The position numbers and the translations under genes are program-made. Below the pieces are notes generated by a model. It saw only the letters and a program-made list of their open reading frames with translations, searched no databases and had not been told where the DNA came from. A stretch of DNA of 64,000 bases from Mesodorylaimus sp. YZB2_4 (Eukaryota; Nematoda; Enoplea; Dorylaimida; Dorylaimidae), in the NCBI GenBank assembly GCA_030248295.1, contig JASANH010000479.1, forward strand, positions 186,001-250,000, in the 5' to 3' direction. Of this stretch, positions 45,383 through 57,062 are shown piece after piece. How positions within the stretch are numbered: position 1 is the first letter of the stretch; each line of letters starts with the position of its first letter.

Positions 45383-46164
45383 ATGTTTGCCGTCTCACCC
45401 ATCGCGTTCTTTGCTTTATTTTATGGCACCCATGCCGCCCAAGTACGCACTGTGAACAAATGCCCATACACTGTTTGGGTCGGGGCATTTAGTACTTAAT
45501 TCACACCCGAGAATAAAGGCTGGCGTTCGAACTCTGGCGAAAGCAAAACTGTCACCATTCCTGTCAATGGTGAATGGAATGGACGATTTTGGGGACGCAC
45601 CGACTGCGACAACAACGACTGGTAAGAGAAGACAGAAATTGATCATTCTGTGATGCAGCATCGTCCAATATTCTAGGTTAGTGCGCTGGTCTGCAGTGTA
45701 AGGGGACCACTGGTCAGCCCCCGGCCTCCTTGACTGAGATTACTTTCAATGGCCACACTGGTCTGGACTACTACGATGTCAGCTTGGTGGACGGATACAA
45801 TATACCAATCAAAATGGGATTGATCGCTGGCACCTACATCACGGGCGATGGAAGCAAATACGACTGCTCAGTGGCGGGTTGCTCGTCCGACTTAACCGTC
45901 TTCTGTCCCGCAGAGCTGGCTGTGAGAGCTAATGGCCGAGTTGTTGGGTGCGAAAGTGCTTGCGAAGTGTTCCAAACCGATGCTTACTGCTGTCGTGGAG
46001 CCCACAACACCCCTCAGACCTGCCTGCCTTCAAACTATTCGCTCACCTTTAAACGAGCTTGCCCCGATGAGTACAGCTACGCCAATGATGACCAGACATC
46101 CACGTTCACCTGCCGTGGAGCCAACTGGGCTAAGGGAGCGTCCTGTGAAGTTCAGTTCTGTTGA
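45383..46164 (+). pseudogene. Thaumatin-like protein, inactivated copy 2
   Basis: Leader MFAVSPIAFFALFYGTHAAQ then VRTVNKCPYTVWVGAF, an intron at 45622-45676, and an intact C-terminal region (ITGDGSKYDCSVAGCSSDL, CCRGAHNTPQTC, EVQFC). Two nonsense changes relative to copy 1: TAA at 45497-45499 where copy 1 has CAA, and TAG at 45679-45681 where copy 1 has CAG. In both copies the exon 1 donor phase and the frame of exon 2 differ by one base, so the shared ancestor may already have been damaged or spliced differently. Thaumatin-fold proteins are secreted glucan-binding or defence-type proteins; this copy cannot make one without readthrough. Confidence 0.85.
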
Positions 46165-46170
46165 TGAGCG

Positions 46171-47609
46171 ATAAGGATGCGCGCTTGAGAGTGAGATTGC
46201 GACGTAGAAGTAAAACCTACATAGTGCATGCAAGTTGCCTTTGTTTTTCGTGCTGCTGCCAATGCATTGGAAGAGCGAGCTTTCGAGGTATTTCAGGGAA
46301 GTTTTAGTGCAGTAAAAACTCATAGCAAGCTGCATTTTACATCTGCATTATAAATATAAAGTACACACTGCACAGTAGTTTTTGAGCAAGCAAACGTTTA
46401 TTCGTAGCAAAAGCACGAATTCAACCCAGGGGTACGTTCTTGTACCCGTACTTACTTACTGTCCCCTCCTACCTGAGCCCGTAGTATCCTACGTTGCCGT
46501 ATGTCCAAGGTTGCCGACCGTTCAGGGCTGCCGACAAATGTATGAGGATACGGGAGAGGTCAAACCCGTCCTAGGTTGCCGACTAATGATCATCTACAGT
46601 ATACAAAATATGATGCGCATTTTCTGTTCTGAAAGTTAATCGGCAACTGGGCGCACTATACCATATTCGATATAACAGAGGCGCCGCGTTGCTGCTCATT
46701 GGAAATTTTCCGGAATTTGTAGCAGAAAGTGTTCTCGAAAGATAAACACAATTCACAGAAATATAAACATGCTGCAAAAGCAAAAGCTGAACTGAGGCAA
46801 TCATTTTTATTTGTACCCTATCAATCCCCCCTTGGCGGGTGGGCAAGCTGGGTCCGAGGACGAACAACCATGCAGAGGGCTGGAATAACAGAATGAACCA
46901 TGAATTCGGAAAACCTCACCCAGCCCTCAACATATTCTTGTATTGTCTGTAAGAATCGCACCTCGCGATTCTTGCAGATGCCCAGATTCTTGCATACTCG
47001 AACGCGAGCTGCAGTCATGAATGGCTTTGGCGCCTTATTGACTTGGATTCAGCGTCACTTGCATGTTATATTATACAATGGAGCAGAGAGAGAAGGGGAG
47101 CGTGCATCAATTTTGTATCAATTTGATCAACTTATTTAAGTGAACAAATGGGTTTGACAGTAAAAAACGATATCTAGAATATGGGGCCAGACTTGTTGGT
47201 ACGCCGTTGTAGGTAAGAATCAAAATGCAGTTGGCACAGTTCATACAGTTTGAATTTCGCGCCTGTCGCACTTCTTACTATTAGTAGGCAGCCCTGGACA
47301 GTCGGCAACCTAGAACATATTCACTGAGCCAGCTGTCCTTGCCACGCCGCAAAAATTTTAGGTGCCTTCAAGCGGCAAAACTTGGCAATACGCGTAAGTT
47401 AGGCGGTGGCGTGAAAGCAAAAAATTTTCTGCGAAGTAGCACGCATCTGCCGATCAAAATTTCATCATTACGAGCAAATTATCGACTGGTCATGTAGTTT
47501 CTGGTGGTTCTTCCAAGGCGCGTCATGTCATGTAATGTCATACTTTATCTATAGCCAAGCACTATACGGCGCACTCGAGGAATATATATTTGACAATCAT
47601 TTTTTCCCG
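46171..47609. other. Spacer, no supported gene
   Basis: A small hairpin AAGAATCGC...GCGATTCTT lies at about 46951-46974. Overlapping minus and plus frames at 46821-47139 have no domain. Nothing else recognised. Confidence 0.4.
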
Positions 47610-47700
47610 GAACGGGAGTCGAACCCTTCCCTGTAAGCACCCAGCGCAGGAGGCAGACGCCTAAACCACTAGGTCCACGACCCAGGCGCACCGCTCCCGC
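47610..47700 (-). repeat. tRNA-like sequence, probably a tRNA-derived SINE head
   Basis: On the minus strand, CTAGTGGTTTAGGCGTCTGC resembles an A box and GGGTTCGACTCCC an ideal B box, 35-40 bases apart. The acceptor and anticodon stems do not fold convincingly, so a functional tRNA is unlikely. A related stretch on the plus strand at 56995-57062 shares GGTTAAGGCGTCTGCC. Confidence 0.6.
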
Positions 47701-48881
47701 TAGCCCCGTCTTTTTTATGTCAAGCTGACATCTTTTCATGGGCAGACGTACTGTACTGCTGCGGAATAATTGATGGCACAAATAAGGCTTTTAGAATTCT
47801 AATTTGTTGGTCTTTTCTTGGGTAAAGTAGAAGCCTCCAAAAACACTCCGCAAACAATTACCTGGTGAACAATTGCCCGTGATTCTAGCTGCCAGACTCG
47901 CGTAAAACTGGTTTCTCGCAGGTAGGGAGTCACAAACGATCCCAACATACCTAACCATGTACCATGTCACATAACACCCTGCATCATCTTGCACGAAAAC
48001 ACTCCACTATGAATAAGTATTCCGCTAAAAACTGTGCATTTTGATCTTTAGGCAAGCTCTTCGATATTTTTAAGGAAGTTCATACAATTTATACCCGCTC
48101 GATCCTGTTTGTTATCCGATCTTGTTGCTCTTTCTGACAGAACCGAGGTAAGGTCGCTGGACCCGTACCCGCCTTGCATTAGTACCAAAGCCTAATTTAT
48201 GTGACTAGGAGCAGCGGAAACGCCTAGACATACTCGATTTCATTGCCTGGTGACGCTGGTCTCGACTCTCGGGGCTCCTAGCTCGGACGTCAATGTCGTT
48301 TGTCTGATGTACATATCGGGGCGATGCAGGCGAGGCTTTGCATCAATTTTCCGGAAGAGAAACCAATTTGACCCATCACCTTGCACTCTCCCCGAGGACC
48401 CTTTCGCCGAGCTAGAAATCTCAAAGTGTAGAAAAAAGATAGACAGTTTGTGGCAAGCCCTAAGCTAGTGCAATTTTTTCTAGCTGGAATTCATTCATCC
48501 TTGATATTCAAAATCAACATTCATCGCTCCTCCTGCGGCTACTTGCACCCTACCTAAGGCTGTGAATGCATTAGCGCACTTGTCATTAACTCATTCCTTT
48601 TGTTTTGCCCCAGCGGGCTATCCCGCCAGCACTACTCGGCTAACCAAGCTTACGCGCGCCTCTTCCCTCAACCTTTATTAGAAAATCTTTTCAAACAAAC
48701 TGCCGCTGGCGAGTTTCCCTCGGCTGTCCTTGTTACGTAAGGAGCAACTGCCATTGCTGCCGCCACCATCGCACACCCCCGCTGACCTATAGCGGGTTCA
48801 CTTTTCAAGTGCGCTAGCTCAAGGACGAGAAGTTCTTTGGAAATAGAGCACCAGCATTCTCGAATAAACTTTCAAAGCCGG
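47701..48881. other. Spacer and possible promoter of the receptor kinase
   Basis: No supported gene. A TACTGTA pair lies near 47751. No clear TATA box within 70 bases of the receptor kinase ATG. Confidence 0.4.
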
Positions 48882-51800
48882 ATGTTATTGAAAGAGATTT
48901 GGAAAAGTGCACAAAACTTAATTCCGTTAACACTTTTCTTACTGTTGTGGAAAATTGGTCAGAGGGATATTCTGGTTTCGGGATCGACGCACGTGGCTGA
49001 CATTGTTGATATTTTGGATTCCAAGGATATCTTGTATTACCAAACTGGGCAGACCTTGACCAGAACTTGCTGGTCATTTTATGAATCCACGTGGGTTCTA
49101 CCTGATAATGACGTAAGCGAATGGTCCCGCTGGTGTTGAGTATGATTGCAACTGGGATTCGATTTGAGAGTGTATGCATGCATGATAAGGTGGGGCCAGG
49201 TCAAGGTTTGTTCTGGACGTCACTGTACCATCTAGCAAAATAAGTTTTCACCAAAATCATTTGAACCCCACAGCACTGTAGCAGGTGTGAATATCGATTG
49301 CAGCTAGCAGGTAGGGGCTAGACACCGTGACCTTGCTTTGGGTGTTTCAATGATGTGCACAGAAGTTGCCGAACTCCTGATTTTAGCAATATCGGCAACA
49401 CGATGACGATCCTTCGCAAAACGGGAGACTCTCCATCATGGAAACTAGGACCAGGAATGGTTGGTTCAAAGTCAAGTTACTTGTACGTAATCTACGATAT
49501 TCAGACACTGGATTTTACACGTGTCGAGCTAAAAATTCTGCGTTTGACGACGTGAGCAATTTTAGCGGCAATGATCCACAATTTTCTCGTATTTATGTGC
49601 TTGTTTCGAGTAAGTTTCTTTTCTCTCCCGCGTGCACTTCAATGGTATGTCTCTCAGAAAGAGGCGGTTTGTGGTATTGATCCCGTTTTTACGAGTCGAG
49701 TGGTCTGAACTTTTATGGGATTGCCTTGCCATTTTTAATATCGGTTTTGGGTAACGACCATAGCAGAGGAGGATGGATGGACGAAACGAAACGGAAGTGA
49801 TTTCATGACGTCTGTGACACGTTGGTCTATTCCAGGCTCGAACCCGTATCAAGTTTTTTTGCATCGCAAGGACGACAGTGCCACGTCATCCGTCCGCCTA
49901 GTCCCTGTATGGCGGAACCGGGACTCATTCATTCCATGTTTGGTCACACGTTTGGATGCGGACTTGGCATTGCAGATTGATGGAGAACCTGAAAAGGAGT
50001 ACAGATACGACCTGAGGTAAGACCAAATAAGTGTCCTTGGGGATTCCTAAAAACAGCATTTTGCAGATACGGGTTTCTCCTACCTGCAAACTCATTGGGC
50101 TTCGAGGCACGCAGTGGCAGATGCGTGGCCCAAGCTAACGTGACAGCTCTCGATGGCACTGTTAAAGTGAAAGTAGTTGATCGAGTGCAATTGCTGTTAA
50201 TCCCGATCGAGCACACGGACCTTCTCCAACCGAGCATTCGCCTTGGTAGTGACCTCGCGTACAAGGGCGGCCAGTTGAAATTGTATTGCCTTTATCCCAG
50301 CAACCCTTCAAAACCGGAAATAGCTTTCATCAACTGCACATGGTCCCAAATTCCCGTGAGCTGTCCAGCTATGTTATAGAAAGAATTAAAAACAGATCAA
50401 AGTGGTTTTATTCTTAGGATAAAACTGGAGTGAAGTTCCTTGGTTCAAATGCAAGCAACCAAACGTTATGGGTACCGAAATTGGAGCTCTCTCATTCGGG
50501 AAATTACACGTGCACGTGTCATCATAAACACGATCATGAACGTGAAACAGCTGAAACTTATTTCGTCGATGTCAGTCGTAAGTGCATTCGTCGAACACGC
50601 ACTGGTAAAGTGCAGTTCGCTGGCTAGCCGAGTTTGGGCTGGGGATACAAGACACGAGTTAACTAACGATAAGTGGGCTCCATGAATTTTAGAATCCCAA
50701 TGCTGACTGCAACTGTTACCTTCGGCTTAGTGCGTCATGGCGAGTGGGAGAGAATGATTGACCAGGCTTGGGACGTCAACCCCTGGGGCTGATGCTTAAG
50801 CCGCAGGTATAGTCGCGAGACTTACCTTACTCCAGTCGGAATTTCGTCCACTGGCTTCGGTCAGTCGCATTCTCTCCCACGATCACCGACTGCGGGCTGC
50901 ACAACCCCTTATGCACTATTTTAACACAGCCCGCAAATACCATGGAGTGATCATGTAGAGGAGTTCAAGAGATCGGATGAGTTTTCAAAAATTCAAAAAT
51001 TTGAACTCGCGCGGTAAGCTCCTTAAACACATTGGCATGGGGATGACGGTGTTGTCGATTGTGCACGCAGGATTTTAAAAATTGCAGTATCTGAATGAAC
51101 AAACTGAAATGGGCTGGCATTGCATAATAAATCGTACAATATTTGGAAAATTCAAATTTTTGTAAAAGCAGAAATGTAGAGTTGTCTTTTTCAGCCACCA
51201 GGGGTCGTATTTTCTACTTATCCTCATTCGGACCATCCGCAGTCGCAAGTATTGTCGGCGCATCCGTTCAGTTTTCTGTGCTAGCTGTCGCCTGGCTAAA
51301 AGATGAAGTGGAGATTCAATGGTTCCATAGATTTCGAAATGGTTTTGGTGAATTTGAAGTCAATGAATTAATCGAAAATCGGCAATCAAATACTTTGCGA
51401 CTGACTGACCTCAAAGTTAATCAAACTGGAATTTACGTCTTTCGAATCACAGTTGCTGGTGATCTCCAAAGAGACATGCTGTTCTCATTACTCGTTTATG
51501 ATCAGCCCAGCTCAGTGCGAGTATTTGTCACTGATCAAGGGCATGATAATTTGGTTCAAGATACGCGATTTCTGGAATTTGGCACTAATTATAATCTAGT
51601 TTGTATAAGCGAAGGATTTCCATTACCACATCTAAAAGTGGCGTGGAATCCTTGCCTGGGGTCGAGAGAGAATTCTGATCAATGCGAGTGGACCACGGGT
51701 GGCGAAAATGGCGAGAATGCAACGAGGACTGAAGGCGATTTCCAAGTAGCTGTTCAAGTGCGGACCACAGCTCGTAGGTCCGGAAGGTACAGCTGTCAGG

Positions 51801-54800
51801 TGAGCTGTTTTAATACAGTTTGCCATAATTTTGTCATTTGCGACTTTGGAAACCTGTTTTTCACTCCCCAGCTGACCTCAGGTCAAGAGCGGCCGCGGCG
51901 GTGCAGCGCTTCGGCAATTGTCTTGCCGTATTGCTTTGCTAGCGAGTGGCTGGACGAGCCCCAGTGATGGAGGTCGTTTTGAGAGCCTTAAACCTCGCTA
52001 CCTTGCACACAGTACCGTGGGTCTCCCCCGGGACCATTAAAGTGGTCCGAGTGGAGAGACGGACGCTAAACGAGTAGACGGCCCCAGCTGTTAAACACCG
52101 ACTGGGTTCAAGGCACACCCGCCATCCTCCGAGGAAGTCGGTGTCCAGTCCAGGATGCCCCTGCATTGGAGGTGGTCCTAGTGGAGACACGCAGAGGGGC
52201 GATGCTGTTTGTGCCGGTCCCCCACAGCCTTGATCAGAAGGTTTGACTGCTGGCCGGCTGTTGGCAAAAACGGCCTTCGGACCATAAAAATTTAAAGAAA
52301 CAAACCTCAGGTCAACGAGCGCTACAAATGGTTTTGCTTCAGGTGATCAACCCTGCCAACGGCTCCCATCAAAACGACACTATTCCTTATATCGTCAGTG
52401 ATATCCACAACAATCAGCAACAAAGGGCGTTATCACTGTCACTCATAACCCAAGATTCTTCTACCGACGTTTATGAAACCGACTCTATCGCAGCCATTTG
52501 CACATACCAACCCTTGATGTTCTCGCAAATACGATGGGTCAGGTTAGCAGACAATGAATGGATTCCAATCAGCACTGATAAGAAGCATTTGACAGTGTCA
52601 GCAATCAAGAAATCTCCTCATTCTTCATCCATCAACCTGACTTTTTCCAAGATCCTTCCACACCATGGTGGCACCTACGCTTGTGCGGCCGACTATTCAC
52701 CGAATTCGGGCAATGGTAGTGAGCTGCGTCAATTTAGAATTTCCCTCAATAAAACTGTGCCGCTTTATTTTGGTAACGCCACAAGTCCGCCTTCGCAGAC
52801 TGTCACACTAGCTTACCCTCCTGTGGAGATATATTGCGATGCTCAAGGAGCACCGAAACCCAGTGTCACTTGGCTGAAAGACTACGAAATCTTCGAGTTT
52901 GGTAACGAGACTACCGAAGAGCAGAATATTCAAGTGACTAATGATAGTCGACTGCTGGTCATTAGACGACCAAGTGGTCGGGATGAAGGCATTTACACGT
53001 GCATTTTAAAGAATCGATTCGAGGTTATTCATGCTGATTTCGATATACGCATTTCAAGTGTCCTGGTACAAAGCGTCTTGTCTATTTGGATCATCGGACT
53101 TATGGCCGTAGCCCTGGCGCTCTTGACTATTGTCATCATCCTCCTTATGGTGTGCCTGGTTTTGTCAAAAAGGAAGAAGGTAAATACCGCTCTCTCGGTT
53201 TCTCCCTCGAGTAATGCAGAACCTATTTTGTCAGAATATGTCAGAATTTTCCCCCCCCCCCCCCCCCCATTGTGGCCCCTGAGCTGGACATCATTTTTTT
53301 CACATTAGAAGAGGGTAAAGAGGGGATGGGACTTTTTTAATTGAATGAATTCTTCCAGGATGTTCGCACTGAATAAAAACCTCCGTTTCTTGGCATAACT
53401 TGATGCTAAAATTTACTGCAAATTTTTATTCCCCCTCAATAGTTTTTCTTTTAAATAATCCCCAGTGCTCATTTCAAAAAATTTATGCGGGCAGCAATCC
53501 TTCCAGGATCTTTCCGCGCGAAACGCCATCTACGATGTCTCAGCCAATCACTGCCACACAACTGTGAGAGTCGATATCTAGTAATATCGATGCGCTCTGT
53601 GGCCACCCACATGATAGCCATCAACGAATTTTCGCCATGAATTGTGTGTCTTCTTTCAGAAGTCATCCAGAGCCGTGCAAATGAGCCATCTTCGTCAGCT
53701 CTATCAAGACTTGATGACATCGACGGAGGAAGGCATGCACTTGGACCCTGATCAACCAGTCAATGAGCAAACGGAAAACCTCCCCTACGCTCGACGATTC
53801 GAAATCCCCATCGGACAAGTCACAATTGGCAGACTGCTCGGCGAAGGTCAATTTGGACGTGTTTACGAAGGAGTAGTGACGAACGACGATGGACAGAGTA
53901 TAGTGGCAGCTGTGAAGACCCCGAAAGGTGAGTTGTGGCCTCTCACCTTCTGGCTGCCTGTGACTAGCAATTTACTTTTTGCAGTGGGCACTGACGCCTC
54001 TCAGCAAAAGGCATTGTTATCAGAATTCAAGATCATGGTTTACATCGAAAATCATGTCAATGTCTTGCGCCTTCTGGGAGCAGTCACTAAGCACATTGTG
54101 GATGGAAGGTTGTACGTGGTGGTCGAATACTGCCGATCGGGCTCGCTCGCAGATTATCTGAAACGGAACCGAGACCATTTTGTTGATGAGTTGCTGTCAT
54201 CGAAATCAGACGAAGAAGCGTATGAGTCATCAGTGGACTTTGACGGGTATCTGGTCCCCAATATCTCAGGACATCCAGGTGATAGCAGCGCAAGTCCTTC
54301 TGGTGGATGGCGTCAGAGATATCGAGTAAGTGGCCTGCTCCAGATTGTGTTCCGCATGGACCGGCCACACATGCTGTATCTTGTAGCGAAGAATCTTCAC
54401 TTCTGGCCTATGAGCCGCAGGATATACTCAGCGCAAGTTGGCAGCGCAAGTCTTCACTTCTCGATGTAAGCCGAGTCCGCGAAACTGATTTTTGAGTATT
54501 GTAACCCTCATGCCTGGTAGGCCATGGCGAGTTGGAGAGAGTAATCGACACTCTCCCCTGGCTGGGAGACGTCAATCTCTCGGGTTGATGTTTCAGCCGT
54601 AGGTAGTCGCAAGACTTACCTGCTCCAGTCGGAGTTTTTGTCGCGCCAGCTTCGCTCGGTTACCTCCCTCTTGCGCCTACCAGGACTGGTTACAGTGCTT
54701 GTCTTACCCTAATTTTCAGTTTCAAGGATCTCACTAGAAATTTGGCAGCAATTTTGAATGTTGGTACTGCAATTTTTCCAACGTGCCTACTTCTGACTCA

Positions 54801-56381
54801 CACCTCCGACTTGTGTCAAGTAATAGGTCTGAATCTCTACAATAGTTCAAGTGCCACAAACCTGAAAGCCATTACATTTACTGTACGTATAGCATCACTG
54901 CCCTCACACAGCATCAGAAATGGCAACTCTTCCGACAGCGGCCATGGCAAAATGCAGGCTGGCCGTTAACGCGCCTTTCAGCTTATCCATGTTTTGTTTC
55001 AGGGAGAGGGCGATCCAGCATGGAGCAAGAAGTCAGCCAACAATAGACTTATTGAAACGAGTGTCTGCACGTCCGATTTATTGTCCTACGGGTATCAAAT
55101 TGCCAATGGCATGGACTATTTGGCCTCAAAAAAGGTACCTACTCTAGGTTTCTTGGCTGCAGCTGATGGTACCTCCAAACATTGTATGTCGACTGACTCT
55201 GTGGGGTCTGCTTACGAAATTATGCCAAAATATGGCGCATCGTGTCGACTAAAACTGTCTGACTTTTAGATTATCCATCGCGACTTGGCAGTCAGAAACA
55301 TTTTGCTCAATGAACATAAGATAATTAAGATTTGCGACTTTGGATTAGCACGTCAGGATTACGAATATCATGCCACGAAAGTGGGGGTCCCGCTGCCCGT
55401 CAAATGGATGGCCATCGAATCAATATTGTATCAAGAATATACTGTCAAATCCGATGTGTAAGTCTTGTCATGGCTACCTCTCACTATCAAACTATGAGTA
55501 TAGGTGAGTATAGTAGTTAGGCTCAGCAGCAGTAGGTCAGCCGGTGGGCTCTCTTGAAGCTAGCAAAATTTGTGGCTGACGCTCGAATTCCGCACCTACT
55601 ATGTATAGGACAAGACAGTTTTTTCGGTGTGTTGGGTCCGCAGAGGAAAATGTCGAAAATCGACCACATGCAGTTCCCTTTTAGGTGGTCATTTGGTGTG
55701 GTCATCTGGGAAATATTTTCATTGTCCCAAACGCCATATCCAGGCCAGGCGGTTGATCGAAATTTCATACGGTGGCTAAAAGACGAGGATAATCGAATGC
55801 CTTGCCCTGATTACGCTCCTGAGAAAGTGTAAGTCTGTGCTTTTACCTGACCTTTTCCTCTACCCTGTGGACTTACCTTAGTGAGAATATGGCTCGAGAA
55901 TCCAGGTAACCACGCATGTAAAGCGACTTGCGCAGGACCACATCAAGGTCCTTAAGTCCAGTTGATTCTGCGACCCAAGATCTCTTGCAGATACTCACTC
56001 ATGCGCCAATGCTGGCTATCGATTCCTGATGATCGACCTTCGTTTTCTGAATGCCGGCGTCGAATCGGTAGAGAGTTAGTCAAGTGCTCAAATGATTATT
56101 ACCGGGCGTTGCTCAACGATCTAAACATTCACGATGATGCTAGAAGCGAATCGACCCCCACCCCAGCAGCCCCTTTGGCCATTCAACGTTTCAATGCCAG
56201 TCAGTCTGAAGAGCATTCGCGGGCATCATCACCCAGTGAACCCCGTTGTGATGAAGGAAAGAGTAGTGACTCCAGCAATAACACCGCTGCTATGAATTTA
56301 TCCTACTTCGATTGCTCACAAACAATAAGGCAAGGCGATTGCGAGGACGTGGAATTGGTGCAATTGAATGTGACGACGTGA
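48882..56381 (+). CDS. VEGFR/PDGFR-like receptor tyrosine kinase
   Basis: Thirteen exons: 48882-49112, 49387-49609, 49836-50016, 50067-50355, 50418-50577, 51195-51799, 52343-53179, 53660-53927, 53985-54325, 55003-55134, 55270-55457, 55685-55828, 55991-56381. All phases agree; total 1329 residues, close to vertebrate VEGFR length. A signal anchor (residues about 1-28) leads into about seven Ig-like domains (e.g. [36 protein letters not shown]), then a TM around 806-836. Split kinase: [18 protein letters not shown] lysine, [13 protein letters not shown], a kinase insert, [33 protein letters not shown]. The APE motif is AIE, and the activation loop is short. The C-tail is Ser-rich and ends [11 protein letters not shown]. 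The ligand would be PDGF/VEGF-like. Confidence 0.94.
50731..50889. mobile_element. MITE-like element (GTAACC family) in receptor-kinase intron 5
   Basis: Shares TCATGGCGAGTGGGAGAGA, ACGTCAACCCCTGGGGCTGATG and CGAGACTTACCTTACTCCAG blocks with the copies at 8940 and 54501. The outer GTAACC termini are degraded here. Confidence 0.65.
51959..52275. repeat. Dispersed repeat B, copy 2, in receptor-kinase intron 6
   Basis: Second copy of the repeat at 24921-25230, same orientation. Shared landmarks are AGTGATGGAGGTCG, CGAGTGGAGAGACGG, CACACCCGCCATCCTC and TAGTGGAGACACGCAGAGG. Confidence 0.8.
53251..53268. repeat. Poly-C tract (18) in receptor-kinase intron 7
   Basis: A run of 18 C bases, 72 bases after the exon 7 donor. 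Similar G or C runs lie at 8971, 12139, 39124 and 45289. Confidence 0.9.
54501..54693. mobile_element. MITE-like element (GTAACC family) in receptor-kinase intron 9
   Basis: Best-preserved copy, 193 bp. It starts GTAACCCTCATGCCTGGTAG and ends GCCTACCAGGACTGGTTAC, so GTAACC and CCTGGTAGGC are inverted at both ends. Internal sequence closely matches the 8940 copy. Confidence 0.85.
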
Positions 56382-56994
56382 TCTCCTTCTGAATAGTCTT
56401 GAGATGTCATTCGTGCAATCCCATCTGTCGCATATTTCTTGCGATTATTCATTTAGATAGCAACTATTTACGCACAACTTGTAGCTCATGAGTCTACACA
56501 CTGTATCTTCCCGCTCTGTCAACTCATACACTGTTTAAGTGAAGTGTCCGGTGGAAGCTGGTGCCCCTACTGACGATCACTTCAATCAATAATCCACAGA
56601 ATGCCGAATGCTCTTTGAGGACAATCCTGCCCGGATTTCGCGCCTTGCAGGAGACAACCACAAATTTTGTGGTGTCGGAAAGAGTGTCAATTTCTGATTA
56701 AGCGCTGACCGTGAGTGCCAAAATGAGCTCTAAAATGAGTGCTAACATTTTAGAACTCACGATCAGACAGATGATAGACACTAGCAGGGAACGGAATGAG
56801 TTAGAGCTAAAAGGACTACTCTCTAATCGCAACAGCCCTGTGAGAAAAGAATGAAAAGAAAAAGCTCTACACCTAATTAACCATCCCGAGACCGAAAATT
56901 ACTGAGCCTTATGGACCAGATTTCTAGTTTCGGCCAGTTTTTCTGCCTTTGATAATTGAATTGGTTCATAAAGATGGTGGTAGGCGGTTAAGGC
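56382..56994. other. 3' flank of the receptor kinase, no gene
   Basis: No canonical AATAAA immediately after the stop is obvious, though TCAATAATCC near 56585 is a weak variant. Nothing else recognised. Confidence 0.35.
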
Positions 56995-57062
56995 GGCCCC
57001 CAGCGGTTAAGGCGTCTGCCTTTCACGCTGGGTGCGCACTTACAGGAGAGGGTCCTGATTGT
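56995..57062 (+). repeat. tRNA-like SINE fragment
   Basis: CAGCGGTTAAGGCGTCTGCC and GCTGGGTGCGCACTTACAGG match the element at 47610-47700 in the opposite strand. The B-box region is degraded (GAGAGGGTCCTGATTGTCG). Confidence 0.55.

Larger units (their letters stand above)
45045..46170 (+). repeat. Thaumatin-bearing duplicated segment, right arm
   Basis: About 1.1 kb matching 38258-39430 in reverse complement, including upstream sequence (CATCCGACCAAACTGCCTGC, CTTTCACGCTGTCTGACCCT, GTACAAGTGCAGCTGATTGT-like blocks). Together with the left copy it forms a large inverted repeat with about 5.6 kb between the arms. Confidence 0.8.

Noticed and set aside
47610-47700. A functional tRNA gene
   Set aside because: A and B boxes are good, but the acceptor and anticodon stems do not pair and a related degraded copy exists at 56995, so a SINE is more likely.
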